From a virus, in the IMG/VR virus record IMGVR_UViG_3300027770_000228, positions 1 through 25,827 of that record: a stretch of 25,827 bases of DNA. The stretch is one strand, 5' to 3'. The notes under the pieces were generated by a model. It did no database searches and was not told the origin of the DNA. It was given only the letters and a program-made list of their open reading frames with translations. This document shows positions 16,278 through 22,981 of this stretch, in pieces. Numbering within the stretch: the stretch's first letter is position 1; the number at the start of each line of letters is the position of its first letter. A program made the position numbers and the translations under genes.

Positions 16278-17017
16278 GATATAGCTATAAACTTTGGACT
16301 CTTTGCAGCAATATTTTCTGTTCCTCTAAACCAAGCACCACAATCTTGACATTGATATCTATTATATTTAGTAGATAAGTTGACTCGTATACCACGTTTT
16401 TGATAGTGTTTACTACCACAATTAGTACAGACAAGACTATTTTCAAATACAGATAGATTAAGGTGATTAGGAATCCAAGGTTTAAAAGCTTCATAGACAG
16501 ATTCTAATAGAATGACATCTTGTTTATTATATGTTTCCATTATTTTCCAAGCAGCTGTATCTTTATTCATACATTTAATCCATAACTCATGACCTTCATG
16601 TTTATGTTTTTTACCAAGTCCTAATGACTGTGCTACATAATCTAACTTATTAGATACAAATCTAAATTTAGATTTAGCTACACGAAGTAAATCAATTTGT
16701 TTAACAGGTGATGGTGGAAACATTCCTGCCATAAGAAAAGCCTTATTTAATGTAGGGATATCAAATCTAGCACCATTATAATGTATTACTGCATCAGCTT
16801 CATCTAATAACTTATGAATAGATTTAAGCATAGACTTATAAGTACCATTTTTAATAGATTTAAAAACAATATCTTTTTCTCCAAGCCATTTAGCAGCAAA
16901 GCATAAAATTTCTGATGACTCAAGCAATTGATTAATAGCAATATTTTGTTGCCATATACCCCAGACATGTGCTGTATTAGGGGATGTTTCTATATCTAAT
17001 AATAATATTTTACTCAT
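16274..17017 (-). CDS. Stand-alone DEDDy 3'-5' exonuclease with C-terminal zinc ribbon
   Basis: This 247-residue protein has an RNase H-like exonuclease core: Exo I DIETSPN at residues 7-13, Exo II region VIHYNGARFDIPTLNKAF (about 77-94) and Exo III YNKQDVILL (about 163-171), with the Tyr of the DEDDy subgroup. A C-terminal zinc ribbon follows: CTNC (about 203-206) and CQDC (about 228-231). It is distinct from the exonuclease domain fused to the phage polymerase, which is a separate gene. Similar proteins are annotated as YprB/RNase_H_2-type exonucleases. The role is probably repair, recombination or recycling of host DNA. It overlaps its neighbours by four bases on both sides. Confidence 0.82.
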   Translation of the reverse strand: MSKILLLDIETSPNTAHVWGIWQQNIAINQLLESSEILCFAAKWLGEKDIVFKSIKNGTYKSMLKSIHKLLDEADAVIHYNGARFDIPTLNKAFLMAGMFPPSPVKQIDLLRVAKSKFRFVSNKLDYVAQSLGLGKKHKHEGHELWIKCMNKDTAAWKIMETYNKQDVILLESVYEAFKPWIPNHLNLSVFENSLVCTNCGSKHYQKRGIRVNLSTKYNRYQCQDCGAWFRGTENIAAKSPKFIAIS

Positions 17018-17208
17018 GAGACTTTACCACCTTCTTTTTTAAATAAATCTAGCTCTTGATTTGCATCTATAGAAGCAATATTAATTACTCCATGATGAAC
17101 TAAATTTTTTATTGCATGATCCATAAGAAATGCTGCTTCTTCAGGGTCAACATGGAAATTAAAATCATAACTTCCATCTTCATTTACTACACAATTTGAT
17201 ATAAGCAT
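17014..17208 (-). CDS. Small protein of unknown function (64 residues)
   Basis: The protein has an N-terminal beta hairpin pattern (ISNCVVNEDGSYDFNFHV) followed by a helix (DPEEAAFLMDHAIKNLVHHG), a layout common in small phage proteins of unknown role. It starts inside the 3' end of the endonuclease gene (29-base overlap) and ends in a four-base overlap with the exonuclease gene. No function is proposed. Confidence 0.7.
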   Translation of the reverse strand: MLISNCVVNEDGSYDFNFHVDPEEAAFLMDHAIKNLVHHGVINIASIDANQELDLFKKEGGKVS

Positions 17209-17563
17209 TTAGCCAATCCTTTCTAAAATCTAACCAGTCAAACCCATTTTCTGTAGCCCAAGTACCATAGGTTGTTTTACTTCTTTTTGTAATCTTATTA
17301 TCAGGATTCTGAAATAAAAATATAATTTTAATACTAGGATTAGATTCTCTAAACCATACCATCTTTTGTCTAGTATCTAAATCTAATTTCCCTTTAGCTT
17401 CAAGATATATATTTCTACGACCTGTTTTAAAATCAGGAATGTAAGTCCGTTCTTTTTCAGGTTGTATATATTTATAACGTTTAGGTTCATATTTAACAGA
17501 AGGAAAAGTTTTTTTTAAAACTTCCCAGACTCTTGCTTCTAGTTTACTCTTGAATAAGGGCAT
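17180..17563 (-). CDS. Endonuclease I (T7 gp3-like Holliday junction resolvase)
   Basis: This 127-residue protein has the T7 endonuclease I active-site layout: Glu in KLEARVWEVL (about 7-16), then YIPDFKTG with the Asp, and LEAKGKLD with the Glu/Lys pair, in the PD-(D/E)xK order. T7 gp3 is somewhat longer (149 residues). The enzyme cleaves branched DNA, degrades host DNA and resolves replication intermediates before packaging. It lies directly after the 5'-3' exonuclease gene with a 20-base overlap. The C-terminal part contains TYGTWATENGFDWLDFRKDW, a typical end for the phage family. Confidence 0.88.
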   Translation of the reverse strand: MPLFKSKLEARVWEVLKKTFPSVKYEPKRYKYIQPEKERTYIPDFKTGRRNIYLEAKGKLDLDTRQKMVWFRESNPSIKIIFLFQNPDNKITKRSKTTYGTWATENGFDWLDFRKDWLNAYIKLCSK

Positions 17564-18242
17564 AAAATCTATCTTCCCAGTTATCTTCTAAACTTCTTAA
17601 AATCCATAACACTCTGGCATTCATAATAAATTCTGAATCATTATTATAAGCTGCTCTTACAGCATTAAATAACTCTTGCTCATTATTACAACCATTTAAA
17701 ATCTTTTCAGCTCCCTTACTCCCAATTCCAGGAATACCTTTAATATTATCTGATGTATCACCTTTAATACATTGCAAATAAAACAACTTCAAACCCTCAA
17801 ACTCCGTTTGGTCTATAAAGATATCAGGACGATTCCACCCTTTACCGTTAATTTCCCACGAAAAGTGATGACCTGGAACCTGCAACAAATCTTTATCTAG
17901 GGTACAAATTATGGTATCATCTGTTTGATGTATGGCTAAAGCATCGTCAGCTTCTAATGTATCAGGAGCAAACTCTGCATTTAGTTTTTCAATACTATAA
18001 TTTTGTAAGTCTTTTAAATGACGAGGTCTAGGTTGAGTTCTATTAGCTTTGTATTCAGGATAGATTAACTTTCTAAAATTATTAGGACCAGTTAGAAAAG
18101 CTTTATAACTAGTAGCATTTGTTTTAGTAAGTATGTTATCTAATAGATCATCAATACGATATATAGCTATGCCAAGGTCGTCATTCTCGGCACTAGCTGC
18201 ACATCTATAACATAAAAGATCTTGATCAATTAATGCTAACAT
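17544..18242 (-). CDS. 5'-3' exonuclease / flap endonuclease (FEN family)
   Basis: This 232-residue protein has FEN-type metal-binding acidic residues in IDQDLL (5-10), LEADDALAI (about 96-104) and CTLDKDLLQVPG (about 112-123). A helix-hairpin-helix follows in QCIKGDTSDNIKGIPGIGSKGAEKIL (segment about 152-177, key residues GDTSDN and GIPGIGSKGA). The family includes T7 gp6 and the 5' nuclease domain of Pol I. It removes RNA primers and degrades host DNA. The start overlaps the SSB-like gene stop as TAATG. No residue expected at the metal sites appears to be missing. Confidence 0.9.
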   Translation of the reverse strand: MLALIDQDLLCYRCAASAENDDLGIAIYRIDDLLDNILTKTNATSYKAFLTGPNNFRKLIYPEYKANRTQPRPRHLKDLQNYSIEKLNAEFAPDTLEADDALAIHQTDDTIICTLDKDLLQVPGHHFSWEINGKGWNRPDIFIDQTEFEGLKLFYLQCIKGDTSDNIKGIPGIGSKGAEKILNGCNNEQELFNAVRAAYNNDSEFIMNARVLWILRSLEDNWEDRFYALIQE

Positions 18243-18730
18243 TAGTTAGGAACATCCTCATCAGTATTATTTTCTTGACCAAAGACATATTCTTCAAATT
18301 GTTTAGCTGTTGCAATAATATCTGCTACAGATTTACCAGGACCTAGTAATTCTACGGCACTAGATATAGAAGACTGACGGACAATAAGAATCTGTCTTGC
18401 TGTTCTTTCTTCTTTAGTTTCATATGTACTTCCAGTTACTCTTGTTGGTGCTGTAGATCCAGTTGTTGTAGCCACAGGTGCGTCTCCTTGTCCAAATCCT
18501 ATCCAATCCCAATATCCAGTTTTTTCATTTTTAATAGCTCTAATATCTACAACAGCTCCTTTTTCCCAAGTCTTTGCTACTTTAAATACTTCAGGATTAC
18601 TAAAGGATACTAACTTTTTAGATTGAGTTTGACCTTGATCATTTTTATAAGCAACTTCTAGTTGTTCAAAAGTCTTACCAGTCTTTGATGCTAATGTATT
18701 TTGTGATACATCAATTATTGTAATTTGCAT
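18242..18730 (-). CDS. Probable single-stranded DNA-binding protein (T7 gp2.5-like role)
   Basis: This 162-residue protein has an N-terminal OB-fold-like region (about 1-85) built of alternating strands (TFEQLEVAYKND, KKLVSFSNPEVFK, GAVVDIRAIKNE, GYWDWIGFG). A Thr/Gly/Ser-rich linker and helix follow, and the acidic C-terminus (FGQENNTDEDVPN) is typical of SSB proteins, which use it to contact replication partners. Position between the polymerase and the 5'-3' exonuclease supports the call. The start at 18730 lies inside the polymerase C-terminal gene and has a GGAG seven bases upstream. It is assigned on pattern and context, not on a unique motif. Confidence 0.7.
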   Translation of the reverse strand: MQITIIDVSQNTLASKTGKTFEQLEVAYKNDQGQTQSKKLVSFSNPEVFKVAKTWEKGAVVDIRAIKNEKTGYWDWIGFGQGDAPVATTTGSTAPTRVTGSTYETKEERTARQILIVRQSSISSAVELLGPGKSVADIIATAKQFEEYVFGQENNTDEDVPN

Positions 18731-19436
18731 TTACTATCTCCATATTTCCCCATGTGGGGCCAATTTGACACTCAACTCGCATTGGTAAGTTGAATGTTTT
18801 ACCAAATAATTTATTAAAATTACTTGGAATGTCATTAAAACACTTGTCTACTAAATTTACTAGTATAGTATTATCCCATACTTTTGGATTAAAGTCAAGT
18901 ATTATTGAATCATGCACAGTATTTACAAGTAGTACTCCTTCCTTATTTAAAAGCCTATTCCTTAAAGATACTCTAGCAAGTGCCATAAGATCCGCTCCTA
19001 GTCCCTGTACAGGATAATTTAATATCTTTGTACGGGGCCATTCTGCTCTTCCATTTCTAATTTCAGGTTCAAAATTATAAACTCGTCCTGTAGGCATAGA
19101 TAATTTTCTATTACGTTTAGCGTCTATTAAAATTTTATCATGCCATTCTCTGAGCCCAGAATATTTCTTATAGAATTCATCAATAACTCCTTGCCAGAAG
19201 GATTCGTTTCCGATTGCTTTAAAATCTGGATCGTTTGCATAACTATATGCAGATCCTCCATAGATAAGTCGGAATACGAACGTCTTAGCAATAAGTCTAG
19301 ATGGAAGACCAAATCTTTCTTGGTTATCTGTGTGTTGATCGACATTATTTAAAATCTCATTTAGGGCTACTTGATCTTGACTTAGATAGGTAGCCCCCAC
19401 CCATTCTAGTTGTTTTGCATCAGCTTGTAGTAACAT
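18711..19436 (-). CDS. DNA polymerase family A, C-terminal palm/fingers part (split gene)
   Basis: This 241-residue protein carries the catalytic half of a Pol I-type phage polymerase. Motif A is right at the start (LLQADAKQLEW, Asp6). The O-helix motif B is RLIAKTFVFRLIYGG (47-61) and motif C is VNTVHDSIIL (171-180, Asp176). The exonuclease domain and the thumb are in a separate gene upstream. The beginning matches exactly where the upstream part ends, so the two polypeptides must reassemble to make a working enzyme. The ATG at 19436 has no good ribosome binding site (a GAGG lies about 15 bases away), and it overlaps the 3' end of the inserted small gene, so translational coupling is likely. 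An in-frame stop lies just upstream, so no longer form exists. Confidence 0.9.
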   Translation of the reverse strand: MLLQADAKQLEWVGATYLSQDQVALNEILNNVDQHTDNQERFGLPSRLIAKTFVFRLIYGGSAYSYANDPDFKAIGNESFWQGVIDEFYKKYSGLREWHDKILIDAKRNRKLSMPTGRVYNFEPEIRNGRAEWPRTKILNYPVQGLGADLMALARVSLRNRLLNKEGVLLVNTVHDSIILDFNPKVWDNTILVNLVDKCFNDIPSNFNKLFGKTFNLPMRVECQIGPTWGNMEIVNANYNN

Positions 19437-19626
19437 TAAGTAAGTTATTTACCTCTTCTATTGTTTCTTTTACTTGCCAAAAATCTTTAGTTGTACTATA
19501 AATTGTTGTTCTAATTTCAGTATCACTATCAAGTAATTGCTCATGATATTCAACTACATTATCAAAATTAATAACTAAAGCTTTATCTTTAAAATCACTT
19601 GCTGCATTTGTTAACTTTAAGAACAT
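19420..19626 (-). CDS. Small FlbD-like protein inserted between the polymerase halves
   Basis: This 68-residue protein has the strand/strand/helix pattern MFLKLTNA, ALVINFDNVVEYHEQ, TEIRTTIYSTT, WQVKETIEEVNNLL. It resembles FlbD-type and similar small phage proteins (an LT start, an INFDNV strand, and a VKETxEEV helix near the C-terminus); the similarity is by pattern only. A GGAGA seven bases before the ATG is a strong ribosome binding site. It sits exactly in the break of the DNA polymerase gene, and its last codons overlap the start of the C-terminal part. It does not look like a homing endonuclease, intein or intron-encoded protein. Confidence 0.75.
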   Translation of the reverse strand: MFLKLTNAASDFKDKALVINFDNVVEYHEQLLDSDTEIRTTIYSTTKDFWQVKETIEEVNNLLNVTTS

Positions 19627-19674
19627 GCCTGTCTCCTAAATTCTTCTTCTTCTAAAAGTTCTTTTTCATTCTCT
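19437..19674 (-). other. 238-base insertion that splits the DNA polymerase gene
   Basis: The two polymerase proteins join without loss of known motifs if this interval is removed: the first ends in FTSRF plus one residue, the second begins LLQADAKQLEW. The interval holds the small FlbD-like gene and, before it, about 50 bases whose frame reads LEENEKELLEEEEFRRQACS and then a stop, like the C-terminus of another protein. No homing endonuclease is present. A small group I intron cannot be excluded by eye, but most of the interval is protein coding. Confidence 0.7.
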
Positions 19675-20826
19675 TCAAGAAAATCTAGATGTGAACAAAG
19701 ATTTGATTTCTCCGTCAAAGTTTTGCAAGTTAGGTTTGCTTGATGACAGTCGTCCCGTTCGTGTAACGCATTGATTGAGTTGCCCATGTATAACTCCTTT
19801 TTTCCAGTTAAGTTCATTGATTAAATTTACTACGCCTCTATAATAAGTCGACAATCTTTTCTCTAATGTAGTTCTTTTTAACAATAATTCTATAATACTT
19901 TTTGCTTTATTAGAACTACGTAAAGATTTTAAAGTCTTCTCATCTGTTGAATAAAACCCTTCTTTAATTAATTCTGATCCTTTTATAGGAACCACTAATC
20001 TATTGAAGGTGATTTTATATTCTTCCCATTTCTCTTTCTGTTCACCCATTCTAGTGCCAGTTTTAAAAGTCCCACAAGAAACTCTACGACGAAGGCTAAT
20101 ATCCCCACCATAAAGCAAAGCACTAATATGATCATTGCTATTAGGGTTAAACTCTCTAAGTTGATGAAGTTTATACAACTCTTCATCCAATGTTTTAATT
20201 TGTTCTTCAAAGCTATCTCCTAGTGTAATACTTAAATCTTCATTAAATAAAAGACCATTATATTCCATTTCTTGTAGGCATAATAGATCTTGATTGTGTA
20301 AACTAATTAGTCTAGCTAAGTGTGGATTATTTTTAATGTCTTCTAGTTGTTTAAAATAAACTAATTCAGTTAGTTTAATATCCTGTTGTAGATATTCACG
20401 AAGAATCTCCTCAGGAATGTCTGGCGTATCTATTCCATTTTTCCAATATTCATTTGCAACTACATCTAATTTTGTTTCTAAATTATAATGTGCACATACA
20501 CCATTTAAACTAGGATATGGAAACTGTTGACCAGTTAATATAAAATGTACTAGTTGACAATCCCATAATCTTTTGTTGGTAAAGGTTATATTATACCTCT
20601 TTAGCCAATGTAAGTCAAATTTAATATTGAATCCAATTAATAAATCAACATTATTTATTTTATCTTGTATAAGATCTAATTTATTTTTATAAGGATCTAA
20701 ATCATACTCAATATTATACAAGCCATGACCTTGTAATCCAACATAACAAAGTTTATTTGTTTGATCAAATGGATTTCCTTTATTAGATGTTGTTGTTTCA
20801 CAATCTAATACTAAATAATTTTGCAT
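19675..20826 (-). CDS. DNA polymerase family A, N-terminal exonuclease/thumb part (split gene)
   Basis: This 383-residue protein has a 3'-5' proofreading domain with Exo I VLDCETTT (Asp8, Glu10), Exo II LLIGFNIKFDLHWL (about 58-71) and Exo III LQQDIKLTEL (about 144-153). The polymerase thumb and the start of the palm follow, ending with TGRLSSSKPNLQNF and KSLFTSRFS. In uninterrupted relatives the next strand carries motif A; here the frame stops and motif A is in a separate downstream gene. The start overlaps the helicase stop as TAATG. The second, out-of-phase frame over its 3' end is a shadow, apart from the last 20 or so codons, which belong to the inserted DNA. Confidence 0.9.
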   Translation of the reverse strand: MQNYLVLDCETTTSNKGNPFDQTNKLCYVGLQGHGLYNIEYDLDPYKNKLDLIQDKINNVDLLIGFNIKFDLHWLKRYNITFTNKRLWDCQLVHFILTGQQFPYPSLNGVCAHYNLETKLDVVANEYWKNGIDTPDIPEEILREYLQQDIKLTELVYFKQLEDIKNNPHLARLISLHNQDLLCLQEMEYNGLLFNEDLSITLGDSFEEQIKTLDEELYKLHQLREFNPNSNDHISALLYGGDISLRRRVSCGTFKTGTRMGEQKEKWEEYKITFNRLVVPIKGSELIKEGFYSTDEKTLKSLRSSNKAKSIIELLLKRTTLEKRLSTYYRGVVNLINELNWKKGVIHGQLNQCVTRTGRLSSSKPNLQNFDGEIKSLFTSRFS

Positions 20827-22067
20827 TATATCTCTTCATAACGTGCTATATCTGGTTTAATTAATACTTTAAAAGCTCCGTGTCTTAAGTCAGGTAACGT
20901 ATCTTCATCTCCTAATAGTTTATTTTTACTAATGTTTAAGTATCTATAACGACTAGTATTATCTTGTTCTTTACCAATGCCAATAATCCAATCAGCTTCT
21001 CCTTGTTTAGCTGTTTTACTACTATCAACCATATCCATAGTTAACCATAGTTTACCTTCTGCTTCTCCATTTGCTTGGCATACTGCTATAACAGGGGCAT
21101 ATGTTTTAGCCATTTCTCTAGCCCATTGATAGATTGCTTTTAGTTCTAAATCATTTCTATCTGCTTTAAACCCTTTAATTTTATCTATCTGATCAAAGAT
21201 AATTAAGGCAGGATTAGTATTTTTTAATATTGTTTCTATCCTTGAAGCCCGTGATGAATCTTCTAACTCTAATAACAATTTAAATCTACCTTCTGTTTTT
21301 TCATAAAACAGTTTATCATACTTTGGTCTATCTGCAAACAATTCTTTTGCAGTAATACCTAACACAGCTTGATAACAACGTATTGCTACTTTGTTACCTT
21401 GTTCTTCATTATTAAACCAAAGAATATCCCCTTTAGTTTGTTCAATCATATGGGATATTTCACTAGCTAAGAAGGTAGTCTTACCTGTTTCAGGTCTAGC
21501 AAATAAGAATCCAAAATCTCCTTTTCGTAATGATCCTAAACTTTTATTTAAAGAATCAAGTCTCCATCTAAGCCCTTGTGTTTCTACTTGAGAATGATAT
21601 AGTTTATCTAAATTAAATTCAATAAATTTAATATCTTCTGCTTCAACTTCTTGATGTTCAAACTCTGTAAACTTATCTAACAGCTCTGTTATATTTGCTT
21701 TACCATCCTCAACATCTAAAGCAAGACGAGCTACATCACCAGCTAAACATCTTCTGCGATGCTCTTCAAGCAACGCAATTACAGCTTCTGGGTTAGACAC
21801 TTCAAAAGAAAGAATCCTATTAAGAAGCTCAGAGAATTCTTTTCTCTCAGAATCTTTTAATAAATAATTACTATTATAAGCTAATTCTAAATCTTCTTTA
21901 GTTATATTATTATTATTATATATATTATAATATGATTCTATAGTTATAAATACTCTATAAATATTACTATAATTTATTTTAATATAATTTATGTTAACAT
22001 ATTTATAGTATTTTGTAAAGACATTTCTATCAGTACAGAATAATTTAATTATTTGCTCTTCAACCAC
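20826..22067 (-). CDS. DnaB-type replicative helicase
   Basis: This 413-residue RecA-fold helicase has Walker A at 190-198 (ARPETGKTT), Walker B ending in Asp292 (ALIIFDQIDK) and a glutamine switch region in VIAVCQANGE. The N-terminal 130 residues are helical and very rich in Asn, Tyr and Ile, similar to a DnaB N-terminal domain. In T7 the helicase is fused to the primase as gp4; here primase and helicase are separate neighbouring genes, with a 19-base overlap of the primase 3' end. It unwinds DNA ahead of the phage polymerase. The start at 22067 (MVEEQIIKL) is the first in frame near the primase stop. Confidence 0.9.
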   Translation of the reverse strand: MVEEQIIKLFCTDRNVFTKYYKYVNINYIKINYSNIYRVFITIESYYNIYNNNNITKEDLELAYNSNYLLKDSERKEFSELLNRILSFEVSNPEAVIALLEEHRRRCLAGDVARLALDVEDGKANITELLDKFTEFEHQEVEAEDIKFIEFNLDKLYHSQVETQGLRWRLDSLNKSLGSLRKGDFGFLFARPETGKTTFLASEISHMIEQTKGDILWFNNEEQGNKVAIRCYQAVLGITAKELFADRPKYDKLFYEKTEGRFKLLLELEDSSRASRIETILKNTNPALIIFDQIDKIKGFKADRNDLELKAIYQWAREMAKTYAPVIAVCQANGEAEGKLWLTMDMVDSSKTAKQGEADWIIGIGKEQDNTSRYRYLNISKNKLLGDEDTLPDLRHGAFKVLIKPDIARYEEI

Positions 22068-22741
22068 TCGATTAATTCTCCTTTGTTATATTCTTTTGGA
22101 TCTTGCGGTGAGATTACTACATGTGTACTAACTCCTTTTTGTTTTAAATTACTAGCAATTCTAATAGCTTCTTTTGCTTTATCTCTATCTAACCAAATTG
22201 TAATTGATTTAAATTTTTCAGATAATGCTTGACTTGTTTCTAAATTCATGCTACTTCCTAGTAGTGGTGTTGCACAATAGTTTGGCGATAGTCTAGCTAA
22301 TTTAATAGCTGATATAACATCTTCTACACATACTATTGTATCACCATTACCATAGATTGTCAATGGTTTATTACCTTTAGATAAGTATTTAAGTCCTTGA
22401 TTTCCAAAACATCTTCCTTGCCAATAATTTTGCGTTTGTAACAAAATTAATACATGATTATTTGCGTCCCACGCAATATTATTTTTCTCAATTTCTTCAT
22501 TGGTTATTTCGTATTTTAATAGCCATTGTCTTGGAACAATAGGAATATCTTTTGTTGTGTGTAAAATATGCTCATCAGATGGCATCGCTGGGAAGCTCTG
22601 CAATCTGCTTCGCAGAGATCTTATATCATTTTTAATTTTATAATACTTGCATCCAAAACACCACATATGATCATCATAGTCTGCTAAATTATCTTTACTC
22701 CCACATTTGGGACAAGACTTGTGCCCTAAAAATTTACTCAT
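22049..22741 (-). CDS. T7 gp4-like DNA primase (zinc finger and TOPRIM)
   Basis: This 230-residue protein has an N-terminal zinc finger with Cys10, Cys13, Cys28 and Cys31 (CPKCGSKDNL, MWCFGCKYY), as in T7 primase, where it selects the priming site. A TOPRIM domain follows with VCVEDVISAI (acidic Glu) and IWLDRDKAKEA (DxD-type). The linker between them, about residues 44-57 (RSRLQSFPAMPSDE), is encoded by a GC-richer palindromic sequence that is repeated elsewhere in the window. There is no helicase domain in this gene. An AAGGA precedes the ATG by about six bases. It is the first replication gene after the pqqA gap on the minus strand. Confidence 0.9.
   Translation of the reverse strand: MSKFLGHKSCPKCGSKDNLADYDDHMWCFGCKYYKIKNDIRSLRSRLQSFPAMPSDEHILHTTKDIPIVPRQWLLKYEITNEEIEKNNIAWDANNHVLILLQTQNYWQGRCFGNQGLKYLSKGNKPLTIYGNGDTIVCVEDVISAIKLARLSPNYCATPLLGSSMNLETSQALSEKFKSITIWLDRDKAKEAIRIASNLKQKGVSTHVVISPQDPKEYNKGELIEWLKSK
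22335..22363 (-). promoter_or_regulatory. Possible internal promoter in the primase gene
   Basis: On the minus strand TTGACA (22363-22358) is separated by 17 bases from TACAAT (22340-22335), one mismatch from consensus. It could give extra transcription of helicase and polymerase. Since it is wholly inside coding sequence and AT-rich DNA makes such matches likely, it is given low weight. Confidence 0.3.
22577..22620. repeat. Palindromic repeat element, copy B, inside the primase gene
   Basis: On the plus strand AGATGGCATCGCTG (22577-22590) and AGCTCTGCAATCT (22594-22606, with neighbours) match copy A (22940-22975) almost base for base, with a shorter centre. It is followed directly by a second hairpin, TCTGC-TTC-GCAGA (22604-22616). 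The element is GC-richer than the surrounding gene and is read in frame as the linker between the zinc finger and TOPRIM domains. Confidence 0.7.
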
Positions 22742-22774
22742 GGTAATCCTTAGATAATGTTAAGTGTTACACGC

Positions 22775-22803
22775 ATGACTGTTTTCATTTGTTATGTTAT
22801 AAT
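22775..22803 (+). promoter_or_regulatory. Extended -10 promoter of pqqA
   Basis: TATAAT at 22798-22803 is preceded by TG at -15/-14 (TGTTATAAT), and the -35 hexamer ATGACT at 22775-22780 (four of six matches) is 17 bases away. The expected start is near 22810, giving a leader of about 42 bases before the pqqA ATG. The promoter faces away from the primase gene and reads only pqqA. Confidence 0.75.
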
Positions 22804-22852
22804 AGTTGTATAGAGTGAAAATTCTATATTAACTTTTATAAAGGAAAAAATT

Positions 22853-22924
22853 ATGTGGACTAAACCAGCAGCTACAGAAATGCGTTTTGGCTTTGAAGTA
22901 ACTATGTATGTAATGAACAAGTAA
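22853..22924 (+). CDS. pqqA: PqqA, precursor peptide of pyrroloquinoline quinone
   Basis: This 23-codon gene is too short for normal gene calling. The peptide begins MWTKPA, continues with [12 protein letters not shown] and ends VMNK. This is the PqqA family layout and its exact usual length (23 residues, as in Klebsiella). Glu15 and Tyr19, the residues that PqqE crosslinks and from which PQQ is built, are both present at the right spacing (EVTMY). An AAAGGA seven bases before the ATG is the ribosome binding site. No pqqB, C, D or E gene is visible, so the peptide would depend on host enzymes. The gene is on the plus strand among minus-strand genes, with its own promoter and a hairpin behind it, the layout of a phage moron. 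The alternative, chance similarity, is very unlikely given the density of matching positions. Confidence 0.93.
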   Translation: MWTKPAATEMRFGFEVTMYVMNK

Positions 22925-22936
22925 TATAATATGCCC

Positions 22937-22978
22937 TTTAGATTGCATCGCTGCCACTGGCAGCTCTGACAATCTAAA
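22937..22978. repeat. Nested hairpin repeat, copy A, between convergent pqqA and zinc-finger genes
   Basis: The outer arms TTTAGATTG (22937-22945) and CAATCTAAA (22970-22978) are perfect 9-base inverted repeats. Inside, GCTGCC (22950-22955) and GGCAGC (22959-22964) form a second 6-base stem with an ACT loop. It lies 12 bases after the pqqA stop and three bases after the stop of the minus-strand zinc-finger gene. No T-tract follows on either strand, so it is not a classical intrinsic terminator, though it may block readthrough or protect the 3' ends of both mRNAs. Confidence 0.85.
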
Positions 22979-22981
22979 CGG

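Noticed and set aside
16341-16370. TTGACA followed by AT-rich sequence on the plus strand inside the exonuclease gene
   Set aside because: The spacing to any TATAAT-like hexamer is wrong, and it would read antisense through the replication genes.
19437-19674. Intein between the polymerase halves
   Set aside because: The first half ends with a stop codon, there are no intein splice residues or motifs, and the intervening ORF is in a different phase with its own start and ribosome binding site.
19617-19817. 66-codon minus-strand frame across the end of the first polymerase gene
   Set aside because: Most of it is the polymerase sequence read out of phase. Only its last 20 or so codons lie outside the polymerase, and these are treated as a gene remnant in the insertion.
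22937-22978. Nested hairpin as a classical rho-independent terminator
   Set aside because: Neither strand has a T-tract after the stem, so it is recorded as a hairpin repeat with possible, not proven, termination function.
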